In this document: positions 6,198 to 10,879 of the stretch, piece after piece
Layout of the letters: every line of letters begins with the position of its first letter
How positions within the stretch are numbered: position 1 is the stretch's first letter
NCBI GenBank assembly: GCA_007133145.1
Contig: SLNF01000205.1
Coordinates: 1-10,879, forward strand
Origin: Nitriliruptorales bacterium
Lineage (GTDB): Bacteria > Actinomycetota > Nitriliruptoria > Euzebyales > Egibacteraceae
Reading direction: 5' to 3'
Length of the DNA stretch: 10,879 bases
Position numbers and translations under genes: made by a program
Notes under the pieces: generated by a model
Database searches by the model: none
What the model was told of the DNA's origin: nothing
The model's input: only the letters and a program-made list of their open reading frames with translations

Positions 6198-8523
6198 CGA
6201 GCATCCCCGCGCGATCACGGGCCACGGCGACCGCGGCCTGCCCGAGGCTGATGCCGCCGTCGTTGGCGGGCACGCGCTCGTGGAGCAGGACGCCGAAGCC
6301 CTCGCCGACGAGGCCGTCGACGACGGCGCCGAGCAGGCGCAGGTTCTGGAAGACCCCTCCGGAGAGGGCGACGGTGGACAGCCCTGTGCGCTCACGCAAC
6401 GCGACACAGGCCGCGACGGTGCCGGCGGCGAGCCCGTCGTGGAAGCGCGCGGCGAGGGTGGCGACGTCGGCGCCGGCGGCGAGGTCGTCGACGACCGCGC
6501 GCAGGAGCTCGGCGCCGTCGAGCCGCAGCGGCGGGCCCTCGAGCAGCGGCAGCGGGTAGGCGCCGCGGCCACCCGGCGCGGCGGCCTGCTCGAGCTCGAT
6601 GGCCGCCTGCCCCTCGTAGGTGATGACGTCACGCACCCCGGCAAGGGCGGCCACCGCGTCGAACAGGCGCCCGACGCTCGAGGTCTCGGGGGCGTTGAGT
6701 CCGCTGCGGGCCATCGCCGTGACCGCGTCCCAGCGCTCGGCGTGGCGCTCGGCGACGGCGAGCGGCGGTGGCGCGCCATCGTAGGCGGCCTCGACCCACG
6801 CGGCGGCCATGCGCCAGGGCTCGCGGATCGCCGCCTCCCCGCCGGGCAGCGCGACCGTGGCGAGATGGCCGACGCGCTCGAAGCCGGTGAGGTCGGCGGC
6901 GAGGAGCTCCCCGCCCCAGATCGTGCCGTCGGTGCCGAGACCGAGCCCGTCGTAGGCGACCCCCAGCACGGGCCCCGAGGCCCCGGTGTCGGCGAGGCAG
7001 GAGGCGATGTGGGCGTGGTGGTGCTGCACGCCGGTGAGGGCGACCCCCTCGAGGTCGACGGCGTGCTTCGTCGAGAGGTACTCGGGGTGGAGGTCGTGGG
7101 CGACGACGGCGGGGGCGACGTCGAAGAGGCGTGAGAGGTGCGCGACGCCCTCGGTGAACGACCGCAGCGTCTCGTAGTTCTCGAGATCCCCGATGTGGGG
7201 GGAGACGAAGGCGTGACGGTCCCGAGCGAGGCAGAACGTGTGCTTCAGCTCGGCCCCGCAGGCGAGGACGTGCCGCGGCGCCGACGGGGAGAGCGGTACG
7301 GGCTGGGGGGCGTAGCCGCGCGCACGCCGCACCAGCAGCTCCCCACCCCGCCAGGCGCGGGTCACCGCGTCGTCCACGCGCATGTGGATCGGGCGGTCGT
7401 GGGTCAGGAAGCCGTCGGCGATGCCGGCGAGGCGCTCGATGGCCTCGTCGTCGCGAAAGGCGATCGGCTCATCGGAGCGGTTGCCGCTCGTGAGCACGAA
7501 CGGGCCGTGCAGGGCTTCGGCGAGGAGATGGTGCAGCGGGGTGTAGGGCAGCATGACGCCGAGCTCACGCGTGCCCGGGGCCACCGACGGGGCGACCGGG
7601 GCGTCGGACCGGCGGGGCAGGAGCACGATCGGTCGACGCGGGCCGGTGAGCAGCGTCGCGGCGGCCTCGTCGACCTCGCCGAGGGTGCGGGCGGCGTCGA
7701 GGTCGGCGGCCATGAGGGCGAAGGGCCGCTCCTCCCGGTGCTTGCGGGCGCGCAGGGCCGCGACGGCCGCCTCGTTGGCGGCGAGCGCCGCGAGGTGGTA
7801 GCCGCCGAGGCCCTTGATCGCGAGGACCTCGCCGCGGCCGAGGCGAGCCGCCGCCTCGGCGACGACCGCGGCGTCCCCGCCGATGCCGGGCGGCGCCTGC
7901 CCACCAGCCGGGACCAGCCGCAGCCGCGGACCGCAGGACGGGCAGCAGGTCGGCTGGGCGTGGAAACGACGGTCGGTGGGGTCGTGGTACTCCGCGGCGC
8001 ACGCCGCGCAGAGGTCGAAACCCGCCATCGTCGTGTTCGGTCGGTCGTAGGGCACGTCGGTGACGATGCTGTAGCGCGGCCCGCAGTCGGTGCAGTTGAG
8101 GAAGGGGTAGCGGTAGCGGCGGTCGTCCGGGTCGAAGAGCTCGGCGAGGCAGGCCTCACACGTCGCGGTGTCGGGGGAGACGAGCGTGCGTCGCGCCGCC
8201 CCCGTCTGGCTCTCGACGATCGCGAAGCCGCCCTCCCCGAGGGGCGGCCGTGCCTCGACGTCGACGCCCTCGACGAGGGCGAGGGGTGGTGGACGCTCGC
8301 GCAGCAGCCCGATGACCTCGTCGACGGCCGACCCGGGCCCCTCGAGCTCGGCGAAGACACCGTCGGCGTCGTTGCCGACGAAGCCGGCGAGCCCGCGTTC
8401 GACCGCGAGGCCGTGGACGAACGGCCGGAAGCCGACCCCCTGCACGACGCCGCGCACGCGCAGGCTGGCGCGCACGACCTCGCGTCGTGACGTGGCGGCG
8501 TCCCAGGGCTCGCGCAGCGGCAC
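6193..8523 (-). CDS. hypF: HypF, carbamoyltransferase for hydrogenase cyanide ligands
   Basis: HypF converts carbamoyl phosphate to carbamoyl-adenylate and transfers the carbamoyl group to HypE's C-terminal Cys. With the GTG at 8523 the protein is 776 aa, close to the usual 750-770. Domains in order: acylphosphatase (about 16-105) with RGVVQGVGFRPFV (24-36) and the N51 region FVGND; two zinc fingers, C122-x2-C125-x18-C144-x2-C147 and C172-x2-C175-x18-C194-x2-C197, with FHAQPTC; a YrdC-like nucleotide-binding domain (about 210-400) with KGLGGYHLA and KHREERPFALM; and a Kae1-like carbamoyltransferase domain with VQHHHAHIAS (HHHAH at 501-505), AYDGLGLGTDGTIWGGE (523-539) and NDGGISLGQ near the C-terminus. 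The frame is open to 8619, but that extension resembles nothing in HypF and lacks a ribosome binding site; GTG 8523 has GGAG 8 nt upstream. It is transcribed against hypE and divergently from the HydB-like gene, so it is not in the hypCDE transcript. Confidence 0.95.
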   Translation of the reverse strand: MPLREPWDAATSRREVVRASLRVRGVVQGVGFRPFVHGLAVERGLAGFVGNDADGVFAELEGPGSAVDEVIGLLRERPPPLALVEGVDVEARPPLGEGGFAIVESQTGAARRTLVSPDTATCEACLAELFDPDDRRYRYPFLNCTDCGPRYSIVTDVPYDRPNTTMAGFDLCAACAAEYHDPTDRRFHAQPTCCPSCGPRLRLVPAGGQAPPGIGGDAAVVAEAAARLGRGEVLAIKGLGGYHLAALAANEAAVAALRARKHREERPFALMAADLDAARTLGEVDEAAATLLTGPRRPIVLLPRRSDAPVAPSVAPGTRELGVMLPYTPLHHLLAEALHGPFVLTSGNRSDEPIAFRDDEAIERLAGIADGFLTHDRPIHMRVDDAVTRAWRGGELLVRRARGYAPQPVPLSPSAPRHVLACGAELKHTFCLARDRHAFVSPHIGDLENYETLRSFTEGVAHLSRLFDVAPAVVAHDLHPEYLSTKHAVDLEGVALTGVQHHHAHIASCLADTGASGPVLGVAYDGLGLGTDGTIWGGELLAADLTGFERVGHLATVALPGGEAAIREPWRMAAAWVEAAYDGAPPPLAVAERHAERWDAVTAMARSGLNAPETSSVGRLFDAVAALAGVRDVITYEGQAAIELEQAAAPGGRGAYPLPLLEGPPLRLDGAELLRAVVDDLAAGADVATLAARFHDGLAAGTVAACVALRERTGLSTVALSGGVFQNLRLLGAVVDGLVGEGFGVLLHERVPANDGGISLGQAAVAVARDRAGMLG

Positions 8524-8531
8524 CCTCCCTG

Positions 8532-8535
8532 CTCC
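8532..8535 (-). promoter_or_regulatory. Ribosome binding site deciding the hypF start
   Basis: On the minus strand GGAG lies 8 nt before the GTG at 8521-8523. Upstream in-frame candidates such as the GTG at 8619 have no comparable site, which favours the 776-residue HypF. Confidence 0.55.
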
Positions 8536-8551
8536 GTCTCGGCGCCCGCGA

Positions 8552-8571
8552 CCCTCGCAGGGTAGCGAGGG
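8552..8571. repeat. Perfect 7-bp inverted repeat upstream of hypF
   Basis: CCCTCGC (8552-8558) and GCGAGGG (8565-8571) are perfect inverted arms around a 6-nt AGGGTA centre. It lies 28 bp upstream of the hypF GTG, so it could be a leader hairpin or a dyad operator. No T-tract follows. If hypF really began at 8619 this would be coding sequence. Confidence 0.45.
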
Positions 8572-8592
8572 GCGATCGGCGTCGCGGCTTGG

Positions 8593-8658
8593 GACCTTCG
8601 GCACGCGACGCTGTCCCACGCTGGGGAGAGGATGCGCAACAGCGCGTCACCGAAGGTC
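8593..8658. repeat. Nested inverted repeat (potential stem-loop) in the leader of the HydB-like gene
   Basis: Outer arms GACCTTCGG (8593-8601) and CCGAAGGTC (8650-8658) match over 9 bp. Inside them CGCTGT (8609-8614) pairs with ACAGCG (8639-8644), and GA (8607-8608) with TC (8647-8648) across a 2-nt bulge. The innermost loop contains CCCA/TGGG (8615-8618 and 8622-8625). On the plus strand this would fold as one interrupted stem-loop of 66 nt ending just before the GAGG ribosome binding site at 8661-8664. It could be an mRNA leader structure or a DNA operator; which, if either, is not decidable by eye. Confidence 0.45.
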
Positions 8659-8660
8659 GT

Positions 8661-8664
8661 GAGG
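8661..8664 (+). promoter_or_regulatory. Ribosome binding site of the HydB-like gene
   Basis: GAGG lies 5 nt before the ATG at 8670. It sits immediately 3' of the potential stem-loop at 8593-8658, so pairing there could affect its access. Confidence 0.6.
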
Positions 8665-8669
8665 TCGTC

Positions 8670-9809
8670 ATGACGCTCGTAGCGGAGAACGCCCGCCTAC
8701 TCGACCTCGAGGGGCTCGAGGCCCTCATCGCAGCGCTCCACGCCCGCGACTACGAGGTCATCGCGCCGCGGGTTCGCGACGGGGTCATCACCCTCGCTCC
8801 GTTGTCGTCGGCCGCGGAGCTCCCGATCGGCTGGGGGGACGACCAGCGCCCCGGGCACTACCGGCTCGTCGAGCGCGGCGACGACGCGCGCTTCAGCTAC
8901 GCCGTCGGCCCCGACGCGCCGAAGCGCTGGCTGCTGCCCCCACGCTCGGAGGTCTTCGAGGCCGAGGGCGACGGCAGCGGTTTCGCGCTGCGCCCCGCCG
9001 AGCCGCCAAGCCGGCGCTTCGCCTTCGTCGGGGTGCGGCCGTGCGAGCTCGCCGGCATCGCCGTGCAGGACCGCGTCTTCATCCGTGACGACCTGCGCGA
9101 CGTCACGTATGCGAGCCGCCGGGAGGACATCCTCACGATCGCCGTGCACTGCGGCGAGCCCGCCGGCACGTGCTTCTGCGCCTCGGTGGGCACCGGCCCC
9201 CGGGCCGAGGACGGCTTCGACCTCGCGCTCACCGAGCTGCTCGGCGAGCACCACCGCTTCGTCGTCGAGGTCGGCTCCGAGGGGGGCCGGGAGCTGCTCG
9301 CCGACGTCGCCACGGTCGACGCCGACGCCGACGACGTGGCCGCTGCACAGGCCGTGACCGACGACGCCGCCCGACGCATGGGCCGCGACCTCGACACCGA
9401 GGGCCTGCGCGACGACCTCCTCGACGCCCTGGGCTCCTCGCGGTACCGCGACGTCGCACGCCGCTGCCTCGCCTGCGGCAACTGCACGTTCGTCTGCCCC
9501 ACGTGCTTCTGCACCGGCCTCGTCGACCGCAACGCCCTCGACGGCAGCCATACCGCCCGCGAGCGCACGTGGAACTCCTGCTTCACGATCGGCTTCTCCT
9601 ACATCCACGGCGGCGGCGTCCGCGAGTCGGTGTCCTCCCGCTACCGCCAGTGGCTGACCCACAAGCTCGCCACGTGGCAGGACCAGTTCGACGTCCTCGG
9701 CTGCGTCGGCTGCGGGCGCTGCATCACGTGGTGCCCCGTCGGCATCGACATCACCGAGGAGGCGCGGGCGATACGCGCCACGGCCGTGCCGGGAGGAGGC
9801 GCCCGATGA
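8670..9809 (+). CDS. hydB: HydB-like beta subunit of group 3b [NiFe]-hydrogenase (two [4Fe-4S] clusters)
   Basis: This 379-residue cytoplasmic Fe-S protein relays electrons between the flavin/NADPH subunit (HydG, two genes downstream) and the hydrogenase small subunit. The C-terminal part has two ferredoxin motifs: C266-x2-C269-x2-C272-x3-C276-P (CLACGNCTFVCP) and C345-x2-C348-x2-C351-x3-C355-P (CVGCGRCITWCP). The N-terminal half carries family landmarks: VGVRPCELAGIAVQDRVF (120-137) and CGEPAGTCFCASVGTGP (161-177) followed by GFDLALTEL. This family covers sulfhydrogenase beta subunits and anaerobic sulfite reductase subunit A. The neighbouring hyp genes and HydG homologue favour the hydrogenase, but the catalytic subunits are outside the window, so AsrA remains an alternative. 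The ATG at 8670 is chosen for its GAGG site and because the upstream frame is non-homologous. It overlaps the next gene by 4 nt. Confidence 0.82.
   Translation: MTLVAENARLLDLEGLEALIAALHARDYEVIAPRVRDGVITLAPLSSAAELPIGWGDDQRPGHYRLVERGDDARFSYAVGPDAPKRWLLPPRSEVFEAEGDGSGFALRPAEPPSRRFAFVGVRPCELAGIAVQDRVFIRDDLRDVTYASRREDILTIAVHCGEPAGTCFCASVGTGPRAEDGFDLALTELLGEHHRFVVEVGSEGGRELLADVATVDADADDVAAAQAVTDDAARRMGRDLDTEGLRDDLLDALGSSRYRDVARRCLACGNCTFVCPTCFCTGLVDRNALDGSHTARERTWNSCFTIGFSYIHGGGVRESVSSRYRQWLTHKLATWQDQFDVLGCVGCGRCITWCPVGIDITEEARAIRATAVPGGGAR
9791..9799 (+). promoter_or_regulatory. Strong ribosome binding site of the cNMP-domain gene
   Basis: GGGAGGAGG lies 6 nt before the ATG at 9806, inside the end of hydB. 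It is the strongest site in this operon and suggests the small protein is made in good amount despite its overlap with the preceding gene. Confidence 0.65.
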
Positions 9810-10258
9810 CGACCGAGTTGACGCGCCATCCCTTCTTCGCCGGGTTGCGCGAGGAGGAGATCCACCGGCTGGCCCCCTGCGAACTCGGGGTGAGCTACGA
9901 CCCCGACACGCTCATCTTCGAGACCGGTGGCGAGGCCGACTGCTGCTACCTCATCAACCGCGGCAACGTCGCCCTCGAGGTCGTCGCGCCCGCCGGTCCG
10001 CCGCTCGTCGTCGAGACGATCGACGATGGCGGGCTGCTCGGCTGGTCCTGGCTCATCCCCCCCCACCGCTGGCAGTTCGACGCCCGGGCGGTGACCCACG
10101 TCGAGGCCACGCGCATCGGCGCGGAGTGCCTGCGCGCGGCGATGGCCCACGACCCCTCCCTGGCCGCGGAGGTGACCCGGCGACTCGCCGAGGTCATCGC
10201 CCGTCGGCTCCACCACACCCGGCTGCAGCTCCTCGACCTCTACGGACAGCGATCATGA
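9806..10258 (+). CDS. Stand-alone cyclic-nucleotide-binding-fold protein in the hydrogenase operon
   Basis: This 150-residue protein looks like the sensor half of a Crp/Fnr regulator. It begins HPFFAGLREEEIHRLAP (8-24), the usual opening helix. A beta-roll follows with GGEADCCYLINRGNVALEVV (41-60), then ETIDDGGLLGWSWLIPPHRWQFDARAVTHVEATRI (70-104), and a long C-terminal helix (about 105-147) like the dimerisation helix. There is no helix-turn-helix after it, so it cannot act as a classical Crp. The phosphate-binding cassette is altered: the Gly-Glu of cAMP binders is replaced (DDGGLLGW), although an Arg-Ala (R94-A95) remains. It overlaps hydB and the HydG gene by 4 nt on each side, which implies a structural or allosteric role with the hydrogenase. 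From memory, such genes accompany group 3b hydrogenases in some actinobacteria; function is not known to me. A heme or redox-sensing role (C25, C46, C47, C109) is possible but unproven. Confidence 0.82.
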   Translation: MTTELTRHPFFAGLREEEIHRLAPCELGVSYDPDTLIFETGGEADCCYLINRGNVALEVVAPAGPPLVVETIDDGGLLGWSWLIPPHRWQFDARAVTHVEATRIGAECLRAAMAHDPSLAAEVTRRLAEVIARRLHHTRLQLLDLYGQRS

Positions 10259-10879
10259 GCGCCCCCACGCTGACCCCGCGCCCGACGACGACCGGACCGG
10301 TCGACGAGCGGCTCCTGCCGGTCCCCCACCGCGTCGTCGACATCCGCCGCGACACCGCCGACACGATGACGATCGCCCTCGAGCCGATCCACGGGATGCC
10401 GCCGCCGTTCCTCCCCGGCCAGGTCGACATGCTCTACGCCTTCGGCACCGGGGAGGTGCCGATCTCGATCTCGAGCTCGACGCAGGTCGCCGACCGGCGC
10501 GACTACACGATCCGCCGCGTCGGCGCGGTGACCAAGGCCCTCACGAACGTCGAGCGCGGCGACCGCATCGGCGTGCGCGGACCCTTCGGCGTGCCGTGGC
10601 CCGTCGAGGCCGCCCGCGGCGGCGACGTCGTCGTCATCGCCGGGGGCATCGGCCTCGCCCCGCTGCGCGCCGCGATCCTCCACGTGCTCGAGCAACGCCA
10701 CGCCTACGGGCAGTTGAGCATGCTCTACGGTGCGCGCACCGCCGGGGACATCCTCTACCGCGAGGAGCTCGAGACGTGGCGCTCGCGGCTCGACGTCGAC
10801 ATCGACGTCACGATCGACGCCGCCGGCAGCGGCTGGCACGGCAACGTCGGCGTCGTGACCCGCCTCGTGCCCCGCGCCC
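10255..10879 (+). CDS. hydG: HydG-like FAD/NAD(P)H oxidoreductase subunit of group 3b hydrogenase (C-terminus beyond window)
   Basis: This is the flavin subunit through which NADP(H) exchanges electrons with the Fe-S chain of HydB and the small subunit. The 208 visible residues show a ferredoxin-NADP-reductase fold: FLPGQVDMLYAFGTGEVPISISSS (52-75, FAD domain), DYTIRRVGAVTKAL (83-96), GDRIGVRGPFGVPWP (102-116), then the nucleotide-binding domain VVVIAGGIGLAPLRAAI (125-141) and LSMLYGARTAGDILYREEL (154-172). The missing end should hold the NAD(P) C-terminal part and a Cys-rich [2Fe-2S] motif. The ATG at 10255 overlaps the preceding stop (ATGA). The proline/threonine-rich first 17 residues are variable. 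AsrB of anaerobic sulfite reductase is the main alternative; the hyp context favours HydG. Small (HydD/HyhS) and large (HydA/HyhL) subunits are predicted next. Confidence 0.85.
   Translation, partial: MSAPTLTPRPTTTGPVDERLLPVPHRVVDIRRDTADTMTIALEPIHGMPPPFLPGQVDMLYAFGTGEVPISISSSTQVADRRDYTIRRVGAVTKALTNVERGDRIGVRGPFGVPWPVEAARGGDVVVIAGGIGLAPLRAAILHVLEQRHAYGQLSMLYGARTAGDILYREELETWRSRLDVDIDVTIDAAGSGWHGNVGVVTRLVPRA

Larger units (their letters stand above)
8524..8669. promoter_or_regulatory. Divergent intergenic region between hypF and the HydB-like gene
   Basis: This 146-bp gap must carry the promoters for hypF (leftward) and the hydB operon (rightward). I see no convincing -35/-10 pair. It contains two inverted-repeat structures, annotated separately: a short one near hypF and a larger nested one ending 2 nt before the hydB Shine-Dalgarno. 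Confidence 0.5.

Noticed and set aside
5019..6779. 586-codon minus-strand frame across hypE and part of hypF
   Set aside because: It is antisense to hypE and out of frame with hypF, with low-complexity composition and no motifs.
5734..7134. 466-codon plus-strand frame spanning the hypE/hypF junction
   Set aside because: Out of frame with hypE and antisense to hypF; no recognisable domain.
7138..8490. 450-codon plus-strand frame opposite hypF
   Set aside because: Shadow of hypF; the opposite strand carries all HypF domains.
8647..8662. TCAC/GTGA pair near the HydB-like start as a possible Crp-type operator
   Set aside because: Crp-family sites have GTGA then TCAC with about 6 nt between; here the order is reversed and the spacing is 8 nt.
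8697..9662. 321-codon minus-strand frame opposite the HydB-like gene
   Set aside because: Antisense shadow; the plus strand has both ferredoxin motifs and the family landmarks.
1..10879. Mobile elements, CRISPR, tRNA or rRNA
   Set aside because: No transposase, repeat-spacer pattern, tRNA-like cloverleaf or rRNA-like segment was seen; genes tile nearly the whole window.

Overview
The window is very GC-rich, densely coded and carries one theme: maturation and electron-transfer genes for two soluble, NAD(P)-linked [NiFe]-hydrogenases. The GC-rich codon use, the many GTG/ATG starts in 4-nt stop/start overlaps, and the second HupF-type chaperone next to hypC suggest a high-GC Actinomycetota-like bacterium. 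This is inferred from style only. No rRNA, tRNA, mobile element or CRISPR is visible.

Layout. (1) Positions 1-3081, minus strand: hoxE-hoxF-hoxU-hoxY, read right to left, with hoxY running off the left edge. This is the diaphorase module (HoxEFU: NADH oxidation, FMN and Fe-S relay) plus the start of the hydrogenase small subunit of a group 3d bidirectional NAD-coupled hydrogenase; hoxH is expected just outside. (2) Positions 3082-3380: a 299-bp divergent promoter region. (3) Positions 3381-6185, plus strand: hypC, a second atypical HypC/HupF-like gene, hypD and hypE. (4) Positions 6193-8523, minus strand: hypF, convergent with hypE and separated from it by only 7 bp. (5) Positions 8524-8669: a second divergent intergenic region containing two inverted-repeat structures, one abutting the ribosome binding site of the next gene. 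(6) Positions 8670-10879, plus strand: a HydB-like Fe-S subunit, a stand-alone cyclic-nucleotide-binding-fold protein without a DNA-binding domain, and a HydG-like flavin/NAD(P)H reductase that runs off the right edge. This is the beginning of what looks like a group 3b (sulfhydrogenase-type, NADPH-linked) hydrogenase operon; its small and large subunits should lie to the right.

How the genes work together: HypF and HypE make the thiocyanate-like precursor of the cyanide ligands. HypC and HypD assemble the Fe(CN)2CO unit that is passed to the large subunits. HoxEFUY(H) then exchanges electrons between H2 and NAD(H), and HydBG(DA) between H2 and NADP(H). The maturation genes lie between the two enzyme operons and could serve both. 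The nickel-insertion genes hypA and hypB and the large-subunit endopeptidases are not in the window.

Every same-strand gene junction overlaps by 1-4 nt, so each block looks translationally coupled. The most unusual items are the cNMP-fold protein between hydB and hydG, the HypC paralogue whose key cysteine is internal, and the nested inverted repeat in the hydB leader.
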